Part shown: positions 32,042 through 41,803 of the stretch, piece by piece
Position numbering within the stretch: the first letter of the stretch is position 1
How the letters are laid out: the number at the start of each line of letters is the position of its first letter
Source: a virus
DNA length: 64,000 nt
IMG/VR virus record: IMGVR_UViG_3300023112_000011
Span: 46,653-110,652 of that record
Strand: one strand, 5' to 3'
Made by a program: the position numbers and the translations under genes
Notes under the pieces: model-generated
Told to the model about the DNA's origin: nothing
The model's database searches: none
Seen by the model: only the letters and a program-made list of their open reading frames with translations

Positions 32042-32698
32042 ATGGCCGTCGTACCACGAAAACAGGAGAACCTAGCGCTGGCGGCCTGTCTGGCTGCTGA
32101 TGCTGTGGGGGACATCGTCTACGTCAGGGACGTCTTCAGTGGCACACGTTACCGGGTAGGCGCGGCGGATCCGTCCGACGGCGACAAGATGCCAGGAGTG
32201 GCAGTCATTCTGTCGAAGCAGAGCCCAACCGCCTGTTGGGTGCGGTTCCAGGGGCTCACTGATCTATACACAGGGCTCACACCTGGCGAGGCATACTTCG
32301 TTGGGTCGGACAGTCAGCCGGCCGCCGCTGGGGACGCCAACTTCCCAGGGGCTGGGAGTCAGAAGCAGCAGATAGGCGTTGCTACTGACGACGACGAGCT
32401 CTTGTTCCGGGCCATGGATGTCGTTGGCGAGACCGGGACATCCGGTGGGCGGTACTACAACCAGCCCCTCACCCCCACAGGTGACCCCAAGATTTTCACC
32501 ACAGCCATGGCCTTCGTACACCTTGGCGTGGGCTCGGAAAAAGTCTTCTACAACGGCCAGAAACTAGAAGAAGGCTCAGGCAGCGACTACGTCGTGTCCG
32601 AGTCTGGTGGTGCCGGTACTGGGTACGATACAATAGAGTTAGAGTTCACCCCGAGATCGGGGTCGAACTGGGCTGTAGACTTTGCGCCCGACATTTGA
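32042..32698 (+). CDS. Virion structural protein
   Basis: 218 residues. Residues 1-120 resemble small beta-barrel decoration or fibre-anchor domains (PGVAVILSKQSPTACWVRFQ; GLTPGEAYFVGSDSQP). Residues 145-218 carry the pattern found at the C-terminus of phage fibre and appendage proteins (EKVFYNGQKLEEGSGSDYVV, followed by a D-rich end). ATG 32042 follows the previous stop by 11 nt. Confidence 0.6.
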   Translation: MAVVPRKQENLALAACLAADAVGDIVYVRDVFSGTRYRVGAADPSDGDKMPGVAVILSKQSPTACWVRFQGLTDLYTGLTPGEAYFVGSDSQPAAAGDANFPGAGSQKQQIGVATDDDELLFRAMDVVGETGTSGGRYYNQPLTPTGDPKIFTTAMAFVHLGVGSEKVFYNGQKLEEGSGSDYVVSESGGAGTGYDTIELEFTPRSGSNWAVDFAPDI

Positions 32699-32715
32699 TC
32701 AGCAAGGGGTAACCG

Positions 32716-34275
32716 ATGAGTAGGTCCATTTTCGATCAAGATACGCAGATCCACAAGAGTGGGACTTACGACGATACCGTAACCCCCTCTGCGGCAAACT
32801 TCGAGACGAACACGTCGAGTCTTGAGGATGACCTCAACTCTCTGCGGAGCATGGCCAGCAATCTCTTGGACGGACAGTCCGGGGACTGGTTTGATGACTT
32901 GAACACGCCGTCGGCTCTTGACGCCGGTAGCCAGCGTGGGGTCAACGACCTCAACACGGATCTTCACGGCATCGAGCGAAAGCGTTTCCTCGACTACGTG
33001 TCGATGGTCGGTGTCGACGTCACGGTACCGGCAGCACAGGCCTTTGTGGTACTTGCCCTTGCTGACCTTCCGTCCAACACCACAGCAGCCATCGGTGCAG
33101 TGACCACTGAGGGTGCAGTCTGCGCCTACTCATCGAGCTTCGCTGCGGCAGCGCTCGACGAAGTTGCTGGGGCGACCACCATCAGTCCGAAGAACCTCGT
33201 GCAGATCGTCGACAACGCGACTCGTGATCCGATTGTTGACGCCACAGAGCGCGAGATCATGGCGTTGCTCCAGAGTGAATCCAACACGGACGGCTCGACA
33301 CTCACGGGTACGACAGCGAATCGGGCACAGCTCTCGTTCGTCGTGGTCAACTCGACTGGTGATGATCTCGAGCTCGCTGCGGCTGCCTACATCCAGGGCA
33401 AGGTCATCGACTACGCCTACACCGAGCGTATGGCTTTCGACGATATGAATGAGGGGCAGTGGAGGGGTGGCGGCTATGCTGACGCGGGTACCTCCTACAC
33501 TGACCGCCAAGCTGCCTACAACAACCAAGGTACTGCTGCTGTTGATCTGACCACCAATGCGACTCTCAACCTCAAGGGCGCCGGGCTTGTCTGGTCCATC
33601 AGAGACGACCTCGAGGCCATCCTTCTACGGGTTATTGAGGGCTCTGCCGGTGGGACGTCCGAAGTGGAGATCAATACCACTGTCGATGTCTTCGACGTCA
33701 ATGCGGTCACGACTGACTTCGCCAACGAAGTGAAGGTCGACACGAAGGCCACTGAGATCGACATCGGCGTCACGGGCGGCACAGTCGAGACAACTGGTTC
33801 CGACGATCTCCGTGTGGTTGGTGCCGGTGAGCTGATCCTCACAGACGGCAACGAGGACGCTACGTGGGCACGCGACGGCATGTTGCTGTCGGACACAGCG
33901 GCTGAGTGGATCGCCTTCGAGGCGCAGTTTGGCGAGGTTTCCCTTCTCAACGCCATCGTTCAAGCCGTTGGTGCTGTGACGCGGGACAAGACCGTAGCAA
34001 CGGTCACTGGCGACATCGCAGCCAATACCAATGTCACTGGCGCGACTGGGCCCAACATCTCGGCGCAGCTCGGTGACTATTCCGGTGTGACCTTCCTCAC
34101 CGACGTGGACGTCTTCGTCAACGGGCAGCTCCAATGGAATGGGGTCGACGCTGCGGCGAACAATGATGTCTACCCTGGCGACACCGCCGCTGAGGGCGAT
34201 CTCAAGTTCGAGTACGCCCTGAAGTATCGTGGGGGCAGCAACCCGGATGTCATCTCGATGATCGTTTGGGGCTAA
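32716..34275 (+). CDS. Virion appendage structural protein
   Basis: 519 residues. The N-terminus (RSIFDQDTQIHKSGTYDDTV, then SLEDDLNSLRSMASNLLDG) is a helical anchoring region. The middle is Ala/Thr/Val/Asp-rich beta structure, and the last 60 residues repeat the fibre-type ending of the previous gene (VFVNGQLQWNGVDAAAN ... ISMIVWG). Likely a major component of a tail or baseplate appendage. No enzymatic motif. Confidence 0.6.
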   Translation: MSRSIFDQDTQIHKSGTYDDTVTPSAANFETNTSSLEDDLNSLRSMASNLLDGQSGDWFDDLNTPSALDAGSQRGVNDLNTDLHGIERKRFLDYVSMVGVDVTVPAAQAFVVLALADLPSNTTAAIGAVTTEGAVCAYSSSFAAAALDEVAGATTISPKNLVQIVDNATRDPIVDATEREIMALLQSESNTDGSTLTGTTANRAQLSFVVVNSTGDDLELAAAAYIQGKVIDYAYTERMAFDDMNEGQWRGGGYADAGTSYTDRQAAYNNQGTAAVDLTTNATLNLKGAGLVWSIRDDLEAILLRVIEGSAGGTSEVEINTTVDVFDVNAVTTDFANEVKVDTKATEIDIGVTGGTVETTGSDDLRVVGAGELILTDGNEDATWARDGMLLSDTAAEWIAFEAQFGEVSLLNAIVQAVGAVTRDKTVATVTGDIAANTNVTGATGPNISAQLGDYSGVTFLTDVDVFVNGQLQWNGVDAAANNDVYPGDTAAEGDLKFEYALKYRGGSNPDVISMIVWG

Positions 34276-34317
34276 GCAGCCCGTGCTCCCGCCCACCCGC
34301 TGACATAGGAGAGGGCA

Positions 34318-34869
34318 ATGAACCCGGCTAAGGCGCAGATCAAAACCATTATGGCCGAGGAGTTTGGTCGCCACATCGAAGAGATGGGCGACAAGGCTCG
34401 GGCGCAAGTCCACGGCCACAGGGGTGGCAAGGACGCCTTCATCCTGGCAGCTCAGCGGGTGGGTCAGCTTGCGGCTCACATAGACAAGGACCTCGAGGAG
34501 GGTGTCATTGACGAGTATGTCGGTGAGCCACTCAAGGTCGCTGCCTATGCGAAGAGGTATCTCAAGCGGGCTGTTGGTGCGATTGACAACCTCGCTACAG
34601 CTGCTGAGATAGCAACTCACGTGTCAGAGGGCCGCGCCAAGGGACTCGATGACGCAACCGGATACGTCAACGGTGTGTTCAAGGCTGAGATGTCAAAGCT
34701 TGAGGCGCTCAAGGCCTCGATAGAGGAGGACGGGCGTGTACCGGATGCACACCCGGGCCCATCGTTGAAGGCCCAGCGGAAAGAAAAGCCCCCAGTCAAG
34801 AAGGCAGCTGCGAAGCCCCCAGTCAAGAAGGCAACTGCGAAGCGCCCCAAGAAGGCCAAGGGGAAGTAG
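34318..34869 (+). CDS. Helical protein with histone H1-like basic tail
   Basis: 183 residues, ATG after TAGGAGAGGGC. Residues 1-145 are helical (DEYVGEPLKVAAYAKRYLKR). Residues 150-183 contain two repeats of PPVKKAxAK and end in KKAKGK, like a histone H1 or AlgP tail. DNA binding is likely for the tail. It sits between fibre genes, so it may be a virion protein that contacts DNA or polyanions. Confidence 0.65.
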   Translation: MNPAKAQIKTIMAEEFGRHIEEMGDKARAQVHGHRGGKDAFILAAQRVGQLAAHIDKDLEEGVIDEYVGEPLKVAAYAKRYLKRAVGAIDNLATAAEIATHVSEGRAKGLDDATGYVNGVFKAEMSKLEALKASIEEDGRVPDAHPGPSLKAQRKEKPPVKKAAAKPPVKKATAKRPKKAKGK

Positions 34870-34870
34870 A

Positions 34871-37800
34871 GTGAGTCGTACCCCAGACTCGCATGATGGC
34901 CCCCTTTACGAAGAGGCGGTCATCTGGGAGGAGCAGTCCTCCAACCCAGCCACGGAGCTGCAAACTCAGTACGTCCAGAACAAGGGCCTCGTCATCCTCG
35001 AGGATGGTGTTGTCCATGGTGTTGGTGAGAGTCGTGAGAATGTTTGGCAGGGGCCGGTTGATGATCAGGGCATCAACACGCCACCCGGCAGCCCATCCAC
35101 AGGCTATAGGGTCATTGTAGGGGGTTCTCCGACCGGGGCCTTTGTGTCCCATGAGGGTGAGATCGCTCAGTGGAATTCGGCGGCTTGGGTCTTCACGACT
35201 CCGAAGCAAGGTTCCATTGTCACCGTCAAGGATGAGAACGAGCCCTACAAGCAGACTGCGGCTGGTGCGCCTTGGGTGTGGGCTCTTGTCAGTGCCGCTG
35301 CGGACGGGGTCTCTCGTGCAGACTGGTATCAGAACGGATTTGCGGATCATTCTGACGTAGACCTGGCTTGGAATGACGGCACGAGGACTCTCACGGTCTC
35401 CCCGGCTGTGACGAGTTTCAAATACTACCTCGAGGGTGTCCCGTACACAGAGACAGGGAACCTGACTGAGACCATCACAGACACCGAGGGTCTGTGGGTG
35501 TTCTACATTGACAGCGAGGGCTCGATGACGAGTCTCAATAGTCCCTCGCACGCGCAGGCCGACGACATCATCGTGAACTACACGATTGTCGCTTTTGTCC
35601 TGTGGGATGCCGTGAACAACGACGGGCGTCTGATGCCTGAGTTGCATGGCGCTTTGATGAGCCCGGAGACCCATCATTATTTGCATGGCACCGTTGGGGC
35701 GGCTTTTGAAGATGGGATGGCTCTTTCCAATTTCGTCATCGGCGACGGCGACACTGACTCACATGCTCAGTTCAGTGTCGCTGAGGGCGAGTTCTACGAC
35801 GAAGATTTCGGTATCGAGCTAGCCGCTGTTGCCTCGACAGTCGGTCTTGAGATCTGGCGTCTCGTTGGGTCGGATTGGCGATGGACTACGGTCGCTGGCT
35901 TTTCGGTTCTGAACACGGGGACAGGTAGGCTCGCATGGAATGACGGCGGCACGCAGGCGGAAGTAGCGATTGGTGACTTCGTGCTGTGTCACGTTTTTGC
36001 CACGAATATCACTGCGGACGACGGGACGGTTCCGAAGTACATCGCTATCCAGGGTCAAGCGACTTACGCGACGGCGAACCAAGCAAGGGACGGTGCCGAG
36101 ACCGAGATTGCGAACCTCGCTTTTGGGGTGCTGCCCCTTCCAGAATTGTTGGCAGTAGGCACGGTGATTTTTCAGACTGCGAACGTGTACGACAATGTGG
36201 TGCAGGGTCGTGTGGTGCTCACGTCTTCGGGTGGGGAGTGGGTCGATTGGCGCACAGCTAAGCTCCGAGGGGCGTCAGGCACCTCGAATGACCATGGTTC
36301 TTTGGCTGGTCTCTCTGATGACGATCACGAGCAGTATCTCCTGGCTGACGGGACTCGCGCCATGTCTGGCAGTCTGGACATGGGAGCCAACGCGGTCACG
36401 AACGTCGGGAATGTCGACGGGCGCGACGTCTCGGCAGATGGCTCGACCCTGGACACGCACGTAGCTGACGTCACCGGGAACCCTCATGCGGTGACGGCTG
36501 CTCAGGTGGGCACGACGCCGGGTATCGACTCCACGGCCATCCACGACAACGTGGCGGCTGAGATCAGCGCCATCACCGAAAAGGTGACGCCTGTCAGTGG
36601 TGACTTCCTTGTCATCGAGGACAGTGCGGCGGCGAACGCAAAGAAGAGGGTTCAGGTAGGCAACCTCCCTGGTGGGGGCGGGACGGACCCCGACGCAATC
36701 CACGACGACGTGGCGGCTGAGATTTCAGCGATCACAGAGAAGGTCGCACCAGCTAGTGCTGACTTCATCCTGATCGAAGACAGCGCCGACTCGAACAACA
36801 AGAAGCGAGTCCAGATCGGGAACCTGCCCTCTGGTGTCACAGTCAAGATGTTCCAAGGCATCGACGTCACTGGGGCGATGGCAGTGACGAACGTCGCGCA
36901 GACCGTACCGCTCACCTCCGAGGTGATCAAAGACGACTACTACACGCACTCGACATCGGTGCTTCCGGGCGAGGTCACGATTTCTACGGCTGGTTGGTAT
37001 CGAGTCACGGCGATGCTCAATGTGACTGCGGTGGACACCGCTGCCGGTATCCGAGGCAATCCACAGCTCCATTTCGATCTCGATACTGGCGGCGGGTGGG
37101 TGCAGCAATCTCAGGTCATGAGTGGCTATATCCGTGAGAACAACGGCTATCTGTCCACAGCGATTTCTATGACCTCGTTTTTCGATCTCGGTGCGGGTGA
37201 CAAGATTCGCTTCACGGTTCTGGATAGCGTGGCATCGGAGCCAAACGAACAGACGACTCCGAATGGCTCTCGTCTGCTGATCGAGTACATCGACCGCACC
37301 GGCCCGTCAGCGGGTGGTGGCGGTGGAGACACCATCACGGTCAATGGGTCTGCTACGGCGTCAACAGACGTCGATCTCGACGATTCTCTCCCAGCGGCAC
37401 CAGCGGGTGAGGTCAACGTCAAGTGGCAGAAGGATGCTCTGGACCCCACGAATGTTTCCGCGAGCGTACAGGCAAGCTCCGAGGCTCAGAAGGGCGTCAT
37501 CGAGATCGCGACACAGGGCGAGACCGACACGGGTACTGATGACGCCCGAGCAGTCACACCGCTGAAGCTGGCGACGACGACTGTTGCTGGTATCGACTCT
37601 ACGGCTGTTCATGACAATGTGAATGCTGAGATCAGCGCGGTCACTGAGAAGGTCACGCCCGTCAGCGGTGACTTTCTACTCATCGAGGACAGCGCAGCGT
37701 CGAACGCCAAGAAGCGAGTTCAGGTGGGCAACCTGCCTGGGGGCAGCGGTACTGACTCCGACGCGATTCATGACAACGTGGCAGCGGAGATCTCAGCCAT

Positions 37801-39490
37801 CACCGAAAAAGCGTCTCCGATCAGTGCTGACCTATTGGTCATCGAGGACAGTGCTGACTCAAATAACAAGAAGCGGGTCCAAGTCGGCAACCTGCCTGGG
37901 GGTAGCGGCACCGACTCCGATGCCATCCATGACAATGTGGATGCCGAGATCAATGCCATCGCCGACAAGGCATCCCCAGTGGGTGCCGACGTCCTCATCA
38001 TCGAGGACAGTGCAGCGTCCTACGCAAAGAAGAAGGTCTCGATCACGAACCTTCCGGGTGGCGCGGACGCAGACGCGATTCACGACAATGTCTCTGCTGA
38101 GATTTCTGCTGTCACAGAGAAGACGACTCCTGTCAGCGCCGACCTCCTACTGATCGAAGACAGCGCCGACTCGAACAGCAAGAAACGTGTGCAGATCGGA
38201 AACCTGCCTGGTGGTGGGTCTGCTGCTGATTCGCAGTATTTCGATGCTTACGATTCGACTGGTGGCACGAGCATCGACGCTGGGTGGACCGACGTTCCGC
38301 TAATCACTGAGCGAAAAAAGACTTCGGATTTTACCCACGTCGCGTCGTCTGCTGAAGTGACAATCGGAGAAGACGGAACCTACCTCGTACATGCGTCTGT
38401 TTCGGTCGATGCCTCGTCGGGCACGAGCCGGTCTGACAGCTTGACTCGCCTGATGATCGACACTGGGAGTGGGTACGTCGAGGTCGCTGGTGTCGCTGGT
38501 GGCATTTACAACCGTCAAGCGACTCAGGGGCACGGTACTGCAACCCGTGTCGCGGTTCTCGATCTGGACTCTGGCGACAAACTCAAGATGCAGGCGATGC
38601 GGAACAGCGGAACGAATCTGCTGATACTGCAAGCGAATGGTTCGGCTCTTGTGATCAGTCGTGTCGAGGGCATCGGCGCGACTGGTGCTGATGGCGCTGA
38701 TGGCGACACCGGGCCGACTGGTTCTGGCTCCGATGTAATCGTGCAAGATGAGGGCGTCAGCATCCCCAATACGCCACACGGTACGCTCAATTTCGAGGGT
38801 GATGGAGTCACGGTCACTGATGCTGGGTCAGACGAGGCGCTGATCACCATCCCTGGGGGGTCTTCTGGCGGGCTCGGTCTCTTCTCTCTGTACGATCATT
38901 TCATGCACGAATCCTTTTACGATTCTCCACCGTTTACATGGGATTCTGATGTCGGTGGAGGCTCTCTCCTGAACAGTGATCCGCACTGGTTGCGGATTCG
39001 GACGGGAACGGCGAGCGGTAGTTACGCAACGATTATCGGACGAACTAGGATCGTCGCTGGTTCTCCCGACCCGTTCACTATCAGGTGGCGAGCGCAGATC
39101 GTTAGCGAGGGTGGTGACGCTGACGGGTACACGATGTTTGGCGGGATGCACGACACGTCTGGAATTCTCGCTGACCATATTTGGGTCAACAGAGGGACGA
39201 ACGCTAACACGGTCAAATTCGTGACCACGGCAAGTTCGTCGGCGACTACGACGGACAACATCGCAATGGACCCCCATACCATGCGTGAATATGCCGTGGT
39301 GGTCACTGCTTCCGACGCGAAGCTCTACATCGACGGGGTTCTGAAGGCGACACACACGACCACTATCCCGAGCACGGCATTGGTCCCAGGTTTCTCGATA
39401 GATAATGACGACGCTGGCGAGTACAAGCACATGGCTCTCGACTATGTGGCGCTCCTCTTCGGGGTTGCAGACTATGACAACTACTACTAA
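34871..39490 (+). CDS. Large tail fibre protein with repeats
   Basis: 1539 residues, GTG start one base after the previous stop. Residues about 66-140 match the DUF2793 fibre-anchor type (TPPGSPSTGYRVIVGGSPTG, then EIAQWNSAAWVF). LAGLSDDDHEQYLLADGTR marks a shaft motif near 480. Six copies of a ~52-residue unit occupy about 550-660 and 905-1117. Two similar beta-sandwich domains (tumour-necrosis-like STVDATxxGT type) lie at about 660-820 and 1120-1265. A short collagen-like stretch (GATGADGADGDTGPTG) is at about 1270. The last ~200 residues look like a concanavalin-type receptor-binding domain. Its length suggests an extended host-recognition fibre. Confidence 0.8.
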   Translation: MSRTPDSHDGPLYEEAVIWEEQSSNPATELQTQYVQNKGLVILEDGVVHGVGESRENVWQGPVDDQGINTPPGSPSTGYRVIVGGSPTGAFVSHEGEIAQWNSAAWVFTTPKQGSIVTVKDENEPYKQTAAGAPWVWALVSAAADGVSRADWYQNGFADHSDVDLAWNDGTRTLTVSPAVTSFKYYLEGVPYTETGNLTETITDTEGLWVFYIDSEGSMTSLNSPSHAQADDIIVNYTIVAFVLWDAVNNDGRLMPELHGALMSPETHHYLHGTVGAAFEDGMALSNFVIGDGDTDSHAQFSVAEGEFYDEDFGIELAAVASTVGLEIWRLVGSDWRWTTVAGFSVLNTGTGRLAWNDGGTQAEVAIGDFVLCHVFATNITADDGTVPKYIAIQGQATYATANQARDGAETEIANLAFGVLPLPELLAVGTVIFQTANVYDNVVQGRVVLTSSGGEWVDWRTAKLRGASGTSNDHGSLAGLSDDDHEQYLLADGTRAMSGSLDMGANAVTNVGNVDGRDVSADGSTLDTHVADVTGNPHAVTAAQVGTTPGIDSTAIHDNVAAEISAITEKVTPVSGDFLVIEDSAAANAKKRVQVGNLPGGGGTDPDAIHDDVAAEISAITEKVAPASADFILIEDSADSNNKKRVQIGNLPSGVTVKMFQGIDVTGAMAVTNVAQTVPLTSEVIKDDYYTHSTSVLPGEVTISTAGWYRVTAMLNVTAVDTAAGIRGNPQLHFDLDTGGGWVQQSQVMSGYIRENNGYLSTAISMTSFFDLGAGDKIRFTVLDSVASEPNEQTTPNGSRLLIEYIDRTGPSAGGGGGDTITVNGSATASTDVDLDDSLPAAPAGEVNVKWQKDALDPTNVSASVQASSEAQKGVIEIATQGETDTGTDDARAVTPLKLATTTVAGIDSTAVHDNVNAEISAVTEKVTPVSGDFLLIEDSAASNAKKRVQVGNLPGGSGTDSDAIHDNVAAEISAITEKASPISADLLVIEDSADSNNKKRVQVGNLPGGSGTDSDAIHDNVDAEINAIADKASPVGADVLIIEDSAASYAKKKVSITNLPGGADADAIHDNVSAEISAVTEKTTPVSADLLLIEDSADSNSKKRVQIGNLPGGGSAADSQYFDAYDSTGGTSIDAGWTDVPLITERKKTSDFTHVASSAEVTIGEDGTYLVHASVSVDASSGTSRSDSLTRLMIDTGSGYVEVAGVAGGIYNRQATQGHGTATRVAVLDLDSGDKLKMQAMRNSGTNLLILQANGSALVISRVEGIGATGADGADGDTGPTGSGSDVIVQDEGVSIPNTPHGTLNFEGDGVTVTDAGSDEALITIPGGSSGGLGLFSLYDHFMHESFYDSPPFTWDSDVGGGSLLNSDPHWLRIRTGTASGSYATIIGRTRIVAGSPDPFTIRWRAQIVSEGGDADGYTMFGGMHDTSGILADHIWVNRGTNANTVKFVTTASSSATTTDNIAMDPHTMREYAVVVTASDAKLYIDGVLKATHTTTIPSTALVPGFSIDNDDAGEYKHMALDYVALLFGVADYDNYY
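36520..38220 (+). repeat. Six ~156-nt coding repeats in the tail fibre gene
   Basis: Units start near 36535, 36690, 37600, 37756, 37912 and 38068. Each encodes the pattern AIHDNVxAEISAxTEK, then a Pro-Val-Ser-Asp segment, IEDSAxSNxKKRVQ and GNLPGG. Synonymous positions differ between copies, so the array is not a recent exact duplication. An unrelated beta domain splits it into blocks of two and four. Confidence 0.85.
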
Positions 39491-39767
39491 TCCAGAAGGC
39501 GAAGTCCTCGAATCCAGCGTGTCGCTGGGTATTCAAATCAACTTCTGCGAGAAGGGCGGGGAGTCTCCCATTGTCAGTGCTTACGTCGATGATCGGCACA
39601 TCGTCACGTTTCAGGTGGGTGTCTCGGCTGCGTCTTCGTGCGACCCCGGCTCGCATACTGCGCGGGGGCAACGAGAGTTTGTAGTGCGTCAGCTTTGCGA
39701 GTTCCCTCTGGTGAAGCAAGCTATCATCGACGCCTTGGTTACGAAGATGAAAGAGGCGGTGGACTGA
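39474..39767 (+). CDS. Small virion-associated hypothetical protein
   Basis: 97 residues from ATG 39474, overlapping the fibre gene's end by 17 nt. Beta-rich with three cysteines (INFCEKGGESPIVSAYVDD; AASSCDPG; QLCEFPLVKQAI). Possibly a fibre assembly factor by position, as such chaperones often follow fibre genes. TGATG junction with the next gene. Confidence 0.55.
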   Translation: MTTTTNPEGEVLESSVSLGIQINFCEKGGESPIVSAYVDDRHIVTFQVGVSAASSCDPGSHTARGQREFVVRQLCEFPLVKQAIIDALVTKMKEAVD

Positions 39768-40033
39768 TGGCGATGACTCTCGCAGAGGTCGAGGCTCTAC
39801 TCCTTGTCGTTCAGAGGCGGCAGAGGATCACGAATCGAAGGCTGCACGTCTTGATGGCTCTCCTTCGTCGCACGCCGAGGAAGTTGCTTCCACAAAAGAT
39901 GCGGCGGTTCCTCGACGCGGAGCTTGCCGCCTTCCTCACGAGGCGCAGCCTCCCTGCCGACACCTTCGACACATGGTTTCACAAGGGCGACTCGACGCCC
40001 CTAGACCCATTCGACGACGAGGTGGAGCCTTGA
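39767..40033 (+). CDS. Small basic hypothetical protein
   Basis: 88 residues. N-terminal leucine-rich helix (LAEVEALLLVVQRRQRITNR) then a basic, arginine-rich stretch and an acidic end. ATG shares a base with the previous stop. No family recognised. The 140-bp gap after it holds a strong ribosome site at its end but no clear terminator. Confidence 0.55.
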   Translation: MAMTLAEVEALLLVVQRRQRITNRRLHVLMALLRRTPRKLLPQKMRRFLDAELAAFLTRRSLPADTFDTWFHKGDSTPLDPFDDEVEP

Positions 40034-40160
40034 GTAGACTTTTGGGCGGCGGCGTATTGTCCGACGTTGGTTATGTGGTTCAATTTCCGCTCCGATTGGT
40101 TTTGGGTGGTTGATTGTTGACTCCGCCCAGATCGTGGGGGGCGACTAGGAGGAGAGAAGG

Positions 40161-40232
40161 ATGACTTCGCGTTATGGCTACCCAAAAACCCAGCAAGATG
40201 CGCATCACACCTCGACCAAAGAGGGTGAGTGA
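40161..40232 (+). CDS. Possible 23-aa leader peptide
   Basis: ATG 40161 stands eight bases after AGGAGG, the best ribosome site nearby, and is followed by 23 codons (starts MTSRYGYPKTQQ) and TGA at 40232. It overlaps the start of the next gene in another frame. The downstream gene has an in-frame GTG at 40225 overlapping this stop, which would allow coupling. Confidence 0.35.
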   Translation: MTSRYGYPKTQQDAHHTSTKEGE

Positions 40233-40959
40233 CGTGGCCTCTGTGGATATTGACCGGCTGTGGGAGGTCATTGATAAGATGGCTAGCGCCGTCAACGCGA
40301 CGGCTGTTTTCACAGAGCAGATCCCAGATATCAAGAAGAAGGTAGACGACACCAGTGACAAGGTCATCGAGCTCGACACTAAGATGGGGCTCACCACGGA
40401 GCGCCTGTCTCGAGTGGAGGACAAGGTCGACGAGGGGCATCGTTGCTTCCAGGTGAAGGTCATCGGGGACATCAAGGAGAACCAACGTGACGCCGCCCAG
40501 AAGGTCGAGAAGGACGTCCAGAAGGGCATCGCCCAGGCTGGGAAGATCAAGGCAGTCACAAGCCAACAGAACCAGCTCATACACGACGTCGGGGATATCA
40601 AGAAGGCCCCACGTCGGATGTTCTACGGGTTGATTGGGGTCATCGTCGTGCTCATCAGTGGCGGCTTCAGCGCTGCTTGGTTCTTGGCCAAGCTCGAAGC
40701 CAACGTCGTACACGAGCGGACGCAGCGCTCGGCGCAGTACAAGCGCATTGAGTCGCAGATCAAGACTGTCGGTCGAAACTCGAACGTCGGTCCAATGAAG
40801 CAGGCGCTGGTGGACCTCGAGCATGAGATTGAAATCTCCAATGGGCATGAACGAGCGTACAATCGTTTGTGTCTGGGCATGAGCCGTGGTGAGAAGGTCT
40901 TCATGCGGGGGGCGTTATCCAAACAGGGTAGACGGCTCCCGCCGAGCTGCTTGGAGTAG
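40174..40959 (+). CDS. Coiled-coil membrane protein
   Basis: 261 residues from ATG 40174; GTG 40225 is an alternative with a start overlapping the leader stop. Residues 30-145 are a long charged coiled coil (KKKVDDTSDKVIELDTKMGL). One membrane span lies at about 150-172 (FYGLIGVIVVLISGGFSAAW), followed by another coiled coil and two cysteines near the C-terminus. It could span the membrane during lysis or sit in the virion as an ejected protein. No holin or spanin family match was seen. Confidence 0.6.
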   Translation: MATQKPSKMRITPRPKRVSDVASVDIDRLWEVIDKMASAVNATAVFTEQIPDIKKKVDDTSDKVIELDTKMGLTTERLSRVEDKVDEGHRCFQVKVIGDIKENQRDAAQKVEKDVQKGIAQAGKIKAVTSQQNQLIHDVGDIKKAPRRMFYGLIGVIVVLISGGFSAAWFLAKLEANVVHERTQRSAQYKRIESQIKTVGRNSNVGPMKQALVDLEHEIEISNGHERAYNRLCLGMSRGEKVFMRGALSKQGRRLPPSCLE

Positions 40960-40961
40960 CG

Positions 40962-41501
40962 ATGACGATACCGGCGACAGTTGGGGGCACGGTGACGCTT
41001 GTCGAGGCGCTGCCTGACGGCGGCGTTGGCATGTACCCCCAGGCTGAGATTTATGAGCCGGGGAATGCCACCCCGCTCGCTGTCGTCGACCTCACGCACA
41101 TCGCCAAGGGGAGGTACGAGGGATCGTGGGTTCCGTCGAGTGTCGGATCCTACTCGGCCCTCTTCATCGTGTATGCAGATGCCGCACACAGCATCGAGCA
41201 CATCAGTTACTCGAGGGAGGCTGAGCAGATCTTCGTGACCCAGGAGGGCCTCGACGACTTGGCCGCCATGATCATCCGGCTCCTCGGGCTCAACAAGGAG
41301 AACACGCGGATCGACAAGTGTACCTACGACGCGAATAGCATGTTGCTCACGGCGCGTCTTCGCGTCTTCGATACGAAGGTCAATACCCTGGCCTCGACAG
41401 AGGGTGGCGTGGCTGAGACTGGGACGATTGCGGAGTACCTGGTGGACTCGCTGCACTATGGGGCGAACCGCTTGCAGACGATGACGTTGGTGAAGGAGTA
41501 A
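40962..41501 (+). CDS. Virion or baseplate protein
   Basis: 179 residues, ATG three bases after the previous stop. The N-terminal 85 residues form an Ig/FN3-like beta sandwich (GMYPQAEIYEPGNATPLAVV, GSYSALFIVYAD). The C-terminal part is helical (EEGL-type start, then MIIRLLGLNKENTRIDKC). This combination is common in baseplate appendage proteins of large phages. Confidence 0.55.
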   Translation: MTIPATVGGTVTLVEALPDGGVGMYPQAEIYEPGNATPLAVVDLTHIAKGRYEGSWVPSSVGSYSALFIVYADAAHSIEHISYSREAEQIFVTQEGLDDLAAMIIRLLGLNKENTRIDKCTYDANSMLLTARLRVFDTKVNTLASTEGGVAETGTIAEYLVDSLHYGANRLQTMTLVKE

Positions 41502-41803
41502 TGGCACTCACAGCCCTATCAGCGATTACTGACGGCTGGCACCATTCAGGGCTGGTAGAGGTTGAGGTCTGTGACGCACCCACGCTGGTGGCCACCGTAG
41601 AGGTTCGGCCCACCTTGCGCTGCACGGTGCCGCCCATAGTAGGGGGTCCGGCCGGGGCACCTGTGACACTGTCTGGCGTGGAGCTCAAGCCGGAGATGCG
41701 TGGAGCGAAGAGCCCTGACCAGACCACGGGCTCCAGTGAACCGACCATCCTCTCGGCCGAGGACCTGGCCCCCACGATCCGAAGGGCGGAGGAGGAGGAG
41801 TAG
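41501..41803 (+). CDS. Small virion protein
   Basis: 100 residues, beta-rich (VEVEVCDAPTLVATVEVRPT), with a second half repeating the same rhythm (GVELKPEMRGAKSPDQTTGS) and an acidic end. Shares a base with the previous stop. Likely part of the baseplate or fibre attachment complex by position. Confidence 0.55.
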   Translation: MALTALSAITDGWHHSGLVEVEVCDAPTLVATVEVRPTLRCTVPPIVGGPAGAPVTLSGVELKPEMRGAKSPDQTTGSSEPTILSAEDLAPTIRRAEEEE

